Assembly (NCBI GenBank): GCA_024233305.1
Contig: JACKPV010000032.1
Span: 62,001 to 126,000 of the forward strand
Direction of reading: 5' to 3'
DNA from: Verrucomicrobiales bacterium
GTDB taxonomy: Bacteria; Verrucomicrobiota; Verrucomicrobiia; Limisphaerales; J093
Length of the DNA: 64,000 nt
Shown: positions 16,344 to 24,449 of the stretch, in pieces
Numbering within the stretch: position 1 is the stretch's first letter
Layout of the letters: every line of letters starts with the position of its first letter
Made by a program: the position numbers and the translations under genes
Notes under the pieces: model-generated
Database searches by the model: none
Told to the model about the DNA's origin: nothing
What the model saw: only the letters and a program-made list of their open reading frames with translations

Positions 16344-17552
16344 TCATTCTTCCGCCGCCGGCGGAGGTTTCGGCGCAGACGAGCCAAACCTGACGGTTTG
16401 GCTCGTTTGTGCTTTTCGGGCCTCGTAGCCGAGCAGGCCCAGCCGGCGTTTGGCCGCCGCCGCTCCCGCCGACTCGGGAAACCGGTCGATCAAACGCCTG
16501 AGCGCCGCCTGGGCAGCCGGCAGGCCGGTGGGCGATTTCAGAGCGTAGTCGGCCAGCAGATTCAGCCAGCGCACCACGTCCCGTTGCGGCGCATGCGGCT
16601 GGTCGATCAACTGCTCCAGTTGTTCGGCGGCGAGGTCGGGACGCTGGAACTCCTCGACATAAAGCAATGCCAGTTCTTCGCGCGCGCGGTTGTCGTGCGG
16701 GAACTGGTCGAGTTGCTGCACCAGGCGTTCGGCCTCCGCCGCGGGATCGCGCACCGGACGCAGATGCAGCCCGCCTCCGGCGCGGGTGCCCAGATGCGGA
16801 TCGGCGCGCGGCGCCTCGAGTCGCACCGGTGGCCGCGCGAGCAGGCCTTCGGTGCCCGCCAACCGGGCCAGGCGTTGTTGCGCCCGGTGGTCCTCGTCGG
16901 TGTCGGGAAACCGTTCGATGATGCGCTCGAAACACTCCCGTGCGCCGGCCACGTCCTTGCGGTACTTCAATCGCCAATCTGCAAGACACGTCAGCGCGTA
17001 ACAGAGGTTGCGGGTCGGGTGGCCTTCCTGCGCGAGGATCGTCTCAATGATCCCCGCCGCTCCATCCAGGTCGTCGAGGTTCCCGGCCAGGATTTCTGCC
17101 AGGACCATCTGGGCGCGGAAGTGCGTGGGAAACCGTTCCAGCTGCTCCCGCATCGCATCCGCCGCGGCCGCGTACCGGCCCTGTTTGCGCCGGGCCTCGA
17201 CGATGGAGAAGAGCGGCTCCGCGTCGGGCGCGACGTCCCCGCCGTCATACAGCCGGCCGAACTTCCGGCCCACCCAGCCCGCCATGTCGGGCACCCACAC
17301 GATTGCCAGGATCAGACCGACCACCGCGGTCAGGGGGATTCCGACGAACGCCCCGGCGTACCCCCCGCGGCCCACGAGGGGACCGACGAAGAAGGCCAGT
17401 ACTGCGAACAGCACACCGGTCACCGCCCAGCGACCGGCGAGGGCCGGGCGATCATCACTGCTTTCCCACCAGCGGCGCAGCACCCGGTACACGCACCATC
17501 CGGCGGCCAGGGCCAGGGCAACCGTGAACAGGGTCTTGAGGAAAGGCGGCAT
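16344..17552 (-). CDS. Membrane-anchored TPR protein
   Basis: A 402-residue protein. Three hydrophobic segments in the first 110 residues (LFTVALALAAGWCVYRVL; WAVTGVLFAVLAFFVGPLVG; VGIPLTAVVGLILAIVWVP) precede about 270 residues of TPR-like helical pairs (KQGRYAAAADAMREQLERFP; GARECFERIIERFPDT; AQAALRRLIDRFPES). It is a probable scaffold for an envelope complex. It is followed by pilT and a second TPR gene in the order TPR-pilT-TPR reading leftward, so a role in type IV pilus or gliding machinery is a reasonable inference. Its last 20 or so codons contain the convergent gene's terminator hairpin. Confidence 0.75.
   Translation of the reverse strand: MPPFLKTLFTVALALAAGWCVYRVLRRWWESSDDRPALAGRWAVTGVLFAVLAFFVGPLVGRGGYAGAFVGIPLTAVVGLILAIVWVPDMAGWVGRKFGRLYDGGDVAPDAEPLFSIVEARRKQGRYAAAADAMREQLERFPTHFRAQMVLAEILAGNLDDLDGAAGIIETILAQEGHPTRNLCYALTCLADWRLKYRKDVAGARECFERIIERFPDTDEDHRAQQRLARLAGTEGLLARPPVRLEAPRADPHLGTRAGGGLHLRPVRDPAAEAERLVQQLDQFPHDNRAREELALLYVEEFQRPDLAAEQLEQLIDQPHAPQRDVVRWLNLLADYALKSPTGLPAAQAALRRLIDRFPESAGAAAAKRRLGLLGYEARKAQTSQTVRFGSSAPKPPPAAEE
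16379..16412 (+). terminator. Rho-independent terminator for the 15951-16340 lipoprotein
   Basis: A perfect 12-bp stem, ACGAGCCAAACC (16379-16390) with GGTTTGGCTCGT (16395-16406), encloses a 4-nt loop TGAC. TTGTGCTTTT follows on the plus strand. It lies within the last codons of the convergent TPR gene, so that gene's coding sequence accommodates the stem. Confidence 0.8.
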
Positions 17553-17573
17553 GGCGGGCAGGGACGGCGGCTT

Positions 17574-18629
17574 TCAACGCGATTCCTTGGCGATCCGGTC
17601 CGGTTGCCGGGCCCGGCTCATGGCCACATCGTAGCTGATCTGGCACCGGCAATAGAGATCGTGCAGGCAGGTGTCGAAGAGCACCATGCCCTCGCGCGCG
17701 CCGGTTTGAATGATCGTATCGAGCATGTGCAACTGGCGTTCCCGGATCACGTTGCGGACCGCCATGTTGGCCACGAGCAATTCGTAGGCCAGGGTCCGGC
17801 GCGAACTTCCGATGCTGGGCAGCAGTTCCTGGGAGAGGATGCCCTGCAGGCTGCTGGCCAGTTGCAGGATGATCTGTTGCTGGGCGGCGCCCTCGTAGAC
17901 CCCGACGATCCGTTCCAGCGCGTGCAGCACGCCCGGCGAATGGAGGGTGGCCAGGACGAGATGCCCCGTCTCGGCCGCGGTCAGGGCGGTGGTGATCGCC
18001 TCCTTCTCACGTATCTCCCCGATGGCCAGCACGTCGGGATCCTGGCGCAGCACGTGGATGAGCGCCCGGTTGAACGACCGCGTGTCGGTGAGCACCTCCT
18101 GCTGGACCACGATGGCGCGCTTGTTCGGATGCACGAACTCGATGGGATCCTCGATGGTGACGATCTTGCAGCGCCGCTCCCGGTTGATCAGATCGACGAG
18201 GTAATTCAGCGTCGTGGTCTTGCCCGAGCCCGTGGGGCCGGTGATGAGGAGCAGACCGTTCGGGCGGCGGGCCAGTTCGTCGAGTTTGACCGGCAATCCC
18301 AACTCCTCGCGGGGCTCGATGTAGTCGCCGCAGAAGCGCACGCTCAACTCGGGATGTCCGTGGCGACGATAGAGGGTGAGCCGCACGCGGCCGGCGGGCG
18401 GTGTTTGCAGGGAGAAACACAGTTCCCAGTCCCGCTCGAAGGCCTCGTGCTGTTCCGGGCCCAGACAGCCGCGGGCCATGGCGGCCAAGTCCGCCGGGGT
18501 GAGCGCTTCGGCATCCGCGAGGTGGATTTCTCCGTTGATGCGGAACGCGGGCGGGGCGCCGCCGACAAGATGGAGATCCGAGGCGCCCCGCTCGACCGCC
18601 TCTTGCAGCCAGTGTTCGAGCGGTCTCAT
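17574..18629 (-). CDS. pilT: Type IV pilus retraction ATPase PilT
   Basis: This is 351 residues from the ATG at 18629, the normal PilT length. The N-terminal PAS-like domain (GASDLHLVGGAPPAFRINGE) is followed by the RecA-type ATPase: Walker A GPTGSGKTT (131-139), Asp box TIEDPIEF, Walker B region RQDPDVLAIGEIR and His box LATLHSPG. The canonical PilT signature AIRNLIRE is replaced by VRNVIRERQLHMLDTIIQT, a close match. PilT hexamers power pilus retraction and twitching. The start overlaps the stop of the upstream TPR gene by 4 nt, so they are co-translated. No other pil gene is in the window. Confidence 0.94.
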   Translation of the reverse strand: MRPLEHWLQEAVERGASDLHLVGGAPPAFRINGEIHLADAEALTPADLAAMARGCLGPEQHEAFERDWELCFSLQTPPAGRVRLTLYRRHGHPELSVRFCGDYIEPREELGLPVKLDELARRPNGLLLITGPTGSGKTTTLNYLVDLINRERRCKIVTIEDPIEFVHPNKRAIVVQQEVLTDTRSFNRALIHVLRQDPDVLAIGEIREKEAITTALTAAETGHLVLATLHSPGVLHALERIVGVYEGAAQQQIILQLASSLQGILSQELLPSIGSSRRTLAYELLVANMAVRNVIRERQLHMLDTIIQTGAREGMVLFDTCLHDLYCRCQISYDVAMSRARQPDRIAKESR

Positions 18630-19417
18630 GGGTGGGGACCTTTCGCCCAATGACGGAGCCGGCCCAGCCAGCGGGACCAGCCCGTGCCATCCCGGAGCAG
18701 GCGTTGCACGCGCTCGCCTTCGGGACACCGGGGATTGAGTTCGCGGGCCTGGGCCAGCGAATGCTCGGCGTGCCCGATCAACCCCATGCCGGCCTGACAA
18801 ACCGCCAGTTGCGCCCACACCACGGCCTCCCCGGAGGCCAGGGTGAGCGCCAGTTGCGCACGCTGCAATCCCTGGCCGAACCGATCATGAAACGCCAGCG
18901 CGCGCGACGCCAGCCACGGCCACAACCAGTCCCCCCCGCCGAGGGCGATGGCGCGGTCCAGACAGTAGTCGGATGGTTTCTCCCGCCGGGCCAGAAGCAC
19001 TTCCCCACGGGCCAGCCAGAGATAGGGGGCTTCCCCGGGAGATTCCATCGCATTGTCCGACCACACCCGGCCGGCCTCGCGATCCCCGAGCCGCGCGACG
19101 GCCACGGCCTTGGCGGCCAGCAGCGAGCCCTCCTCGGGAAGTTGCTCCAGCCCTTTCTCGGCCCAGAGTCGGGCTTCCCCCGGTTCGCCGAGTTCGATGA
19201 GCATCTGGGCCTGGCCCACCCAGGCCGGCGCACAGCGGGCATCCTCCTCAAGCACGCGGGCATAATGCCGCAAGGCCTGCTCGAAATCGCCCGCCCGAAA
19301 TGCGCGGTCCGCCGTGGCCAGACAGTCGACTTCGGAAGCCGGCAGCGTCGCCTGCTCGACGACCTGCGCCGCCGTCTCCGTCGCGCCCGTGAATTCCAGG
19401 TGGTGAAACCGGCTCAT
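18626..19417 (-). CDS. TPR-repeat protein translationally coupled to pilT
   Basis: This is 263 residues from the ATG at 19417 (MSRFHHLEF). A further 60 upstream codons lack coding character. TPR motifs run from about residue 30 (DRAFRAGDFEQALRHYARVLEED; APAWVGQAQMLIELGEPGEARLWAEKGLEQLP) to the end. There is no signal peptide and no membrane segment, so it is cytoplasmic. The 4-nt ATGA overlap with pilT suggests stoichiometric production and perhaps a regulatory partner of the retraction ATPase. That link rests on gene order only. Confidence 0.8.
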   Translation of the reverse strand: MSRFHHLEFTGATETAAQVVEQATLPASEVDCLATADRAFRAGDFEQALRHYARVLEEDARCAPAWVGQAQMLIELGEPGEARLWAEKGLEQLPEEGSLLAAKAVAVARLGDREAGRVWSDNAMESPGEAPYLWLARGEVLLARREKPSDYCLDRAIALGGGDWLWPWLASRALAFHDRFGQGLQRAQLALTLASGEAVVWAQLAVCQAGMGLIGHAEHSLAQARELNPRCPEGERVQRLLRDGTGWSRWLGRLRHWAKGPHP

Positions 19418-19556
19418 AACCCCTGCCCGGCAGGCTTGCCTCGTTTGATTCCGGTCGACAATACGCCCCGCCCCGCTTTCCGCACCTCTTTTTTGGGCGA
19501 CCGCGCTACCGCCAGTCCGATGGGATCGGAGGGGTCGTCGGGCGATTTGACACCGC

Positions 19557-20213
19557 TCAGGGTTCCCCCGGCGGGACGACCGCGACATTCCCGGCAAAGT
19601 CCACGCACCACATGCCGCGGAGGTCGCCCAGGGTAAACCCGGTGGCTTCGTCGGTGGGATACAGGCGGGCGAGCAGCGTCACGTTTTCCGGCAGGATCTG
19701 GTCTCCGGGCCGACCGTGGCAGTTGAGGCAGAGCGGATTGTTCAGGACGATGGGCGCGTGGAGGCTCAAGCCCCCGGCGTCGTTGGTGGTGAGGACCGGC
19801 GGCGGGTTGGTCCGCCCGGCGGCCAGGGCACTCTGGAAGCCGGCCAGGATCCCGAGTTCCGCGGCCGAGGCGCGATTCGCCGGGTTGCGCGGTTTGTGCG
19901 TCACCCGGCGAAGCCGGACCCGGTTGGTGTCTCCGACGAGTTGCGTGAGCGGCAGCGCTTTGACCGAGCAGTAGCTCAGCGCGTTGCTGATGCCACCCGT
20001 CTGAATGGCGCGGGCCAGATTGCTGCTGAGCATCGTGAAAGCCTGCTGAACGATCAGGACACCCCGCTGGCGGGCGAGTTCCGCCGGGTCCACGGTGGAC
20101 GCGGTGGTGGCGCCCGCGTCCGGTGGGGCCGGCGAAGGAGGCGGCGGGCTGCTCCGTTCGCCACACGCCGTCAGCAGCAAGGCGATCCCGGTCAGCAAGG
20201 CCAGCCGTCTCAT
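19557..20213 (-). CDS. Periplasmic DUF3365 (Tll0287-like) c-type haem lipoprotein
   Basis: A 218-residue protein. The signal peptide RLALLTGIALLLTACGE gives a lipidated Cys17, followed by a Pro/Ala spacer and a DUF3365 domain. The domain includes ALSYCSVKALPL, RRVTHKPRNPANRAS, the haem-binding CLNCHG and YPTDEATGFTLGDLRGMWCV. Family knowledge: Tll0287-type domains bind one c-type haem with Cys/His ligands and occur as redox sensors or electron carriers. Here it is a stand-alone protein, possibly in an operon with the Gfo/Idh/MocA gene whose stop is 13 bp upstream. The haem call is good; the redox partner is unknown. Confidence 0.85.
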   Translation of the reverse strand: MRRLALLTGIALLLTACGERSSPPPPSPAPPDAGATTASTVDPAELARQRGVLIVQQAFTMLSSNLARAIQTGGISNALSYCSVKALPLTQLVGDTNRVRLRRVTHKPRNPANRASAAELGILAGFQSALAAGRTNPPPVLTTNDAGGLSLHAPIVLNNPLCLNCHGRPGDQILPENVTLLARLYPTDEATGFTLGDLRGMWCVDFAGNVAVVPPGEP

Positions 20214-20226
20214 GGGCGCTGACGGC

Positions 20227-21600
20227 CTAGTATTCGTGGTTGCCCTTCTCCCCGGGCATCGGCACGGGGTACCGGCCGGTGTCGGCCTCGACGCGCAGGG
20301 GGGCATCCGCGTCCATGGTCAGATCCGCGACGCCGGGCGCGAATTCGTGGTCGTGGTTCAACGCTTCCTCGAATTCGATGATCTGTCCGGTGTGCGCCGC
20401 CATCCGGCCCATCGAGGTCACAAGGCTCGCCATCGCGCCCCGCTCGACTTCGTTGTAGGGCTTGTCGTTGCGGATCGCCTCCATCAGATCGTCCCACTCG
20501 AGCTGGTACGGGTTCGGCTCGGGCTGCGGGAACGCCCACAGGAGGTCCTGGCGGGTGGCGTTGTGGCCGCTGAACAGGCGCACCTTGCCCGGGGTGTGCG
20601 CCGCCGTGGACACGATGCCCGAGCCCTTCGTGCCGTGGACGTAGCTGTCGAACTCGTCATGGCACTTCGGAATGTGCCGGCCGGTGAACCAGAACTTCGT
20701 GCCGTCCGCGAAGGTGTACTCGACCGAGTAGCTGTCGAAGTTCTGGTCCACGTATCCGTCGCGGTAATGGCGTCCGCCCACGGCATGGGCGCGGACCGGC
20801 CAGGCGTTCTTCATCCAGCAGCATTCGTCGATCTGGTGGATGTTGTAATCGCTGAACAGGCCGCCGCTGGCCCACAGAAAACTGTGGAAACGCTGGATTT
20901 GATAGAGCAGCTCGCTGCCATCCGCCGGCGCCGGTCCGGCCGCCGCCGCCCGGCCGCCCGTGCGATAGGCACGCATCAGAACGATGTCGCCGATCTGACC
21001 GTCCTTGATGCGCTGGTGCAACTCCTGACGCCCGCGGCAGTGCCGCACCATCAACCCGACCCCCACCTTGAGGTTCTTCGCATCGGCCTGCTTCGCCAGT
21101 TCGAGCATGCGCCGCGTCGTCGGTCCATCGACGGTCACCGGCTTCTCCATGAAGACGTTCAACCCCCTGGCAATGGCGTAGGTGAAATGCACCCAACGGA
21201 AGGCCGGCGGCGTGGCAAGGATCGCGACATCGCCCGGCTTCAGGCAGTCCATGGCCTTGCAGTAGCCGTCGAACCCGATGAACCGCCGGTCCGCCGGCAC
21301 GTCCACCTGCCCCTCGCGCCCCTGCCGCAAGCCCGCATAGCTGCGCGACAACTTGGAGTCGAAGACGTCCGCCATGGCGACGAGCTTGACGGGCCCCTGC
21401 CGGGTGGCGAGCGCCTGGCCTGCCGCTCCCGTGCCGCGTCCTCCGCAGCCGATGAGCGCGACCTGAATGGTCTCGTCAGTGGCGGCATGCACGTGCGGCA
21501 AAACGGTCCCCGCCAGGGCCGAAGCCGCGGCGACGGTGCCGCCAGCCTTGATGAAATCACGTCGGGAAGTCCGGGGAGAAGAATCAGAATAGGGGTTCAT
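20227..21600 (-). CDS. Tat-exported Gfo/Idh/MocA-family oxidoreductase
   Basis: This is 457 residues from the ATG at 21600. The N-terminus carries a twin-arginine signal (SRRDFIKAGGTVAAASALAG), so the folded NAD-containing protein would be exported. A Rossmann domain follows (QVALIGCGGRGTGAAGQAL, then EKPVTVDG with the conserved lysine of the EKP motif). The C-terminal half is the GFO/IDH dehydrogenase-like sheet (HSFLWASGGLFSDYNIHQIDECCW with its DxxxH-like motif). Exported family members are expanded in Verrucomicrobia and Planctomycetes and act on sugars or inositols. Frame openness continues upstream into the IS-like remnant and dus, but that extension is not protein-like. Confidence 0.92.
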   Translation of the reverse strand: MNPYSDSSPRTSRRDFIKAGGTVAAASALAGTVLPHVHAATDETIQVALIGCGGRGTGAAGQALATRQGPVKLVAMADVFDSKLSRSYAGLRQGREGQVDVPADRRFIGFDGYCKAMDCLKPGDVAILATPPAFRWVHFTYAIARGLNVFMEKPVTVDGPTTRRMLELAKQADAKNLKVGVGLMVRHCRGRQELHQRIKDGQIGDIVLMRAYRTGGRAAAAGPAPADGSELLYQIQRFHSFLWASGGLFSDYNIHQIDECCWMKNAWPVRAHAVGGRHYRDGYVDQNFDSYSVEYTFADGTKFWFTGRHIPKCHDEFDSYVHGTKGSGIVSTAAHTPGKVRLFSGHNATRQDLLWAFPQPEPNPYQLEWDDLMEAIRNDKPYNEVERGAMASLVTSMGRMAAHTGQIIEFEEALNHDHEFAPGVADLTMDADAPLRVEADTGRYPVPMPGEKGNHEY

Positions 21601-21668
21601 CGCCGCGAGCCTCGACCGCTGCTGACGAAGTGTCAATGCGGTTCTCGACGCTGTCGCGACTCTTTGGA

Positions 21669-21704
21669 AATGTCCCCCTTTGGACTCGTTTAGAATGTCC
21701 CCCT
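21669..21704. repeat. Paired AATGTCCCCCT repeats (possible insertion-sequence end)
   Basis: Two copies of AATGTCCCCCT start 25 bp apart (21669 and 21694), between the dus stop and the oxidoreductase start. Repeated short GGGGACATT blocks at one terminus are a feature of some IS21-like elements, and no transposase is near. A solo terminal remnant is the simplest reading. Confidence 0.4.
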
Positions 21705-21718
21705 CGGCGTCGCGGGCT

Positions 21719-22795
21719 TCAACGGTGGATGCCCGCCATGAGGTCGTCCGGCCGCAGGGGCAGATCGAAGGGTTCCAGCACCATGGGCTGGTCGTGGTCG
21801 AGGAAGTCGCGGCAAACGGCGAAGAACTCGTTCGGCGAGGTGACCCGCCGGATGCGGTGCAGGAAGCAACCGGTGGGTTCAACGCCCAGGCCGAAGTAGT
21901 TCATGTGCTTCTTCAGTCGCTGCACGTGGGAATGCTCGGTCATGCCGCGGGCGTGGGTGGCCGCAAACAGGGCCTCAAGGTACGCCAGCACGTCACGACC
22001 GGTTGGCACTGCGGGTTCGTGGCCGGCCGCAAGCGCTCGGAATTGCCGGAAGATCCACGGATTGCGGATGGCGCCCCGACCGATCATCAGGCCTCGGGCA
22101 CCGGTTTGCCGCAACACCTCCCAACCCTGTCGCGCCGAGTGCACGTTGCCGTTCGCGATCACCGGGCAGGAAAGCCTCTGGACCGCCCGCGCGATGAGGT
22201 CGTGGTGCACTGCGGTTCGGTACATCTCCTTGACGGTCCGCCCGTGGACGACCAGCAGGTCCAGCGCGTGTTTCGCGAACACCTCGAGCAATCGGTCCCA
22301 AAGATCCGGCGACTCGAAGCCCACCCGGGTCTTCACCGTGAAGGGAATGGAAACCGCCTCGCGGAGCGCGCCGAGGATGGCGTCGATACGATCGGGATCC
22401 CGGAGCAAACCGCCGCCGGCACACTTGCGATAAACCACCGGGGCCGGGCAACCGAGGTTCAGGTCGATGGCGGCCACGGGATGTTGCTGCAATTCGCGCG
22501 CGGTGCGGACCAGTTCCGGGATGTCGTTGCCGATCAGTTGGGCCATGCCGGGGCGGCCGGTCGGGTTGTCGGTGATCGAGCGGAGGATCGTCTTGTCGAG
22601 GCAGGAACCGCGATAGACGCGGAAGTACTCGGTGCAATAATAATCGGGGCCGTCGTACCGGCGCATGAGCTGCCAGAATTCGAGGTCCGTCACGTCCTGC
22701 ATCGGGGCCAGGGCCAGGACCGGCGCCGGACCGGCGAGCAAGGATCGGAAGGTCGAGGCCGGATCCATCGGGGCGTCAGGCTGGCAGTCCGTCAC
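21719..22795 (-). CDS. dus: tRNA-dihydrouridine synthase
   Basis: A 358-residue TIM-barrel flavoprotein. The family signature DLNLGCPAPVVYRKCAGGGLL includes the catalytic Cys116, and APMQDVTDLEF lies near the N-terminus (FMN-binding loop). The strand VIANGNVHS and IGRGAIRNPWIFRQF hold the phosphate-binding part of the FMN site. The C-terminal helical domain recognises tRNA. The enzyme reduces specific uridines in the D-loop with NADPH. The subfamily (DusB or DusC) cannot be fixed here. Two ATGs (22795 and one 9 codons in) are possible. It precedes the oxidoreductase on the same strand, 118 bp apart with an IS-like remnant between. Confidence 0.93.
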   Translation of the reverse strand: MTDCQPDAPMDPASTFRSLLAGPAPVLALAPMQDVTDLEFWQLMRRYDGPDYYCTEYFRVYRGSCLDKTILRSITDNPTGRPGMAQLIGNDIPELVRTARELQQHPVAAIDLNLGCPAPVVYRKCAGGGLLRDPDRIDAILGALREAVSIPFTVKTRVGFESPDLWDRLLEVFAKHALDLLVVHGRTVKEMYRTAVHHDLIARAVQRLSCPVIANGNVHSARQGWEVLRQTGARGLMIGRGAIRNPWIFRQFRALAAGHEPAVPTGRDVLAYLEALFAATHARGMTEHSHVQRLKKHMNYFGLGVEPTGCFLHRIRRVTSPNEFFAVCRDFLDHDQPMVLEPFDLPLRPDDLMAGIHR

Positions 22796-22981
22796 GCGGC
22801 GGGGAAGCGGATTCAGCAGGCCGGCAGGACCGGCGAAGCAGCCGCCGGCGCCGACGGTTTGCCGCCTCCGCGCGGTCGGACGAGGGACCGACCACCTCGC
22901 TCAGGAAGGCACGGGGACACGGAGAAAACGGGGAGTGCGCCGATCTTGATTGTGCTTCCGGGCCGTCGGTTGCCGGGCGCT

Positions 22982-24436
22982 TCAGGCCGATGCGGCGTTG
23001 CGGCTGGCAGCGAGGTCGCTGCGCCGCTGGGCCATGCTCTTGAAGAACTCGTAGCCTTCACGGCAGCGGCGGACGAAGACGTCCTTGTCCTCAAGCATGG
23101 TGCGGATGATCCGGAGGATGGGCTTGGGCCGGAGGTAATAGCGATGGTAGAAGCGCTCGACCGACTCGAAGATGGCCTCCTTGCTGAGGTTCGGATACTC
23201 GAGGCTGGAGTCCTGAAATCCGTCGCCGTGGAGGATATCGGTCTTTTCGCGTTTGGCGAACCAGCCGTTCAACCTCGCCTGCTCGTAGAGTTCGGTGCCG
23301 GGATAGGGCGCGGCGAGCGAAACCTGGATGCTGAAGACGTCGAGTTCCTGGGCGAACCGGATGGATTCCTCGATGGTCTCCTGCGTTTCCACCGGCAGGC
23401 CCAGCACGAACGTGCCGTGAATCATCACCCCGGCCTTGTGACAGGCCTGCGTGAAGCGGAGCATTTCCTCCTTGGTAACCCCCTTCTTGATGTTCTGCAG
23501 GATGTTCGCATTGCCGCTTTCGTAACCCACGAGGAAGAGCCGGAGGCCGTTGTCCTTGAAGAACCGGATGGTGTCCTCGTCGAGGTTGGCGCGGCTGTTG
23601 CAACTCCACGTCAGCCCGAGCGGACCCAGCTTGCGGGCGATTTCGCGCGCCCGCGGCAGATTGGCCGTGAAGGTGTCATCGTCGAAGAAGAACTCCTTCA
23701 CCTGGGGAAAGAGCTGCTTCATATAGGCCATTTCATCGGCGACATTTTGCGCGGAGCGGACGCGGTATTTATGCCCGCCGATGGTCTGGGGCCAGAGGCA
23801 GAAGGTGCATTGTGCCGGACAACCGCGCCCCGTGTAGAGACTCAGGTACGGATGCAGCAGGTAGCCGATGAAGTACTTCTCGATCTGCAGGTCGCGTTTG
23901 TAGACGTCCGCCACCCACGGCAGATCATCCATGTTCGCAATGAGTTCGCGCTCCGGATTGTGGCGGATCCGGCCGTCCGCGTCCCGGTAGGAAAGCCCCT
24001 TGACCTCCGCCAGCGGCATCCCTTCGGCGACCTCCTTGCAGGTGAAATCGAATTCCTTCCGGCCCACCCAGTCGATGGCGGTCGAGGCCTTGAGGGTCTC
24101 GGTCGGCAGCACGGCCGCGTGGGCGCCGACGAAGCCAATGCGCGCGTCCGGGCGGTTCTGCTTGATGGCCTCGGCGACCTTGCAGTCATTGCGGAGGGAC
24201 GGGGTCGAGGTATGGATGATGACGTGGTCGTAGGCCTGGGCGAGTTCGAGGCATTCCTTGATCTCGATCTCGTGGGGCGGGCAATCCAGCAGCTTGGCGT
24301 TCGGCACCAAGGCCGCGGGTTGCGCGAGCCAGGTCGGATACCAGTAACTGGTCACCTCGCGGCGCGCCTGATAGCGGGAACCGGCGCCGCCATCGAAGCC
24401 ATCGAAGGACGGAGGGGAAAGAAACAGCGTGCTCAT
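22982..24436 (-). CDS. hpnJ: Hopanoid-associated B12-binding radical SAM protein HpnJ
   Basis: A 484-residue protein. Residues 1-180 form a cobalamin-binding-like Rossmann domain. The radical SAM core begins at YTGRGCPAQCTFC, with the 4Fe-4S ligands Cys206, Cys210 and Cys213. The sequence, including VTSYWYPTWLAQPAALV and FFFDDDTFTANLPRAREIA, matches HpnJ, which converts hopanoid side-chain sugar to the cyclitol ether of bacteriohopanetetrol. It lies 13 nt after hpnH, the enzyme that attaches the adenosyl-derived side chain. The two therefore form a side-chain unit. The squalene-hopene cyclase and the hpnG/hpnI/hpnK genes are not in the window. Confidence 0.9.
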   Translation of the reverse strand: MSTLFLSPPSFDGFDGGAGSRYQARREVTSYWYPTWLAQPAALVPNAKLLDCPPHEIEIKECLELAQAYDHVIIHTSTPSLRNDCKVAEAIKQNRPDARIGFVGAHAAVLPTETLKASTAIDWVGRKEFDFTCKEVAEGMPLAEVKGLSYRDADGRIRHNPERELIANMDDLPWVADVYKRDLQIEKYFIGYLLHPYLSLYTGRGCPAQCTFCLWPQTIGGHKYRVRSAQNVADEMAYMKQLFPQVKEFFFDDDTFTANLPRAREIARKLGPLGLTWSCNSRANLDEDTIRFFKDNGLRLFLVGYESGNANILQNIKKGVTKEEMLRFTQACHKAGVMIHGTFVLGLPVETQETIEESIRFAQELDVFSIQVSLAAPYPGTELYEQARLNGWFAKREKTDILHGDGFQDSSLEYPNLSKEAIFESVERFYHRYYLRPKPILRIIRTMLEDKDVFVRRCREGYEFFKSMAQRRSDLAASRNAASA

Positions 24437-24449
24437 CGGGGCTTCGGGC

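Noticed and set aside
21601..21882. Extended N-terminus of the Gfo/Idh/MocA protein into the dus gene
   Set aside because: A good twin-arginine signal starts at the ATG at 21600, and the extension overlaps dus in another frame.
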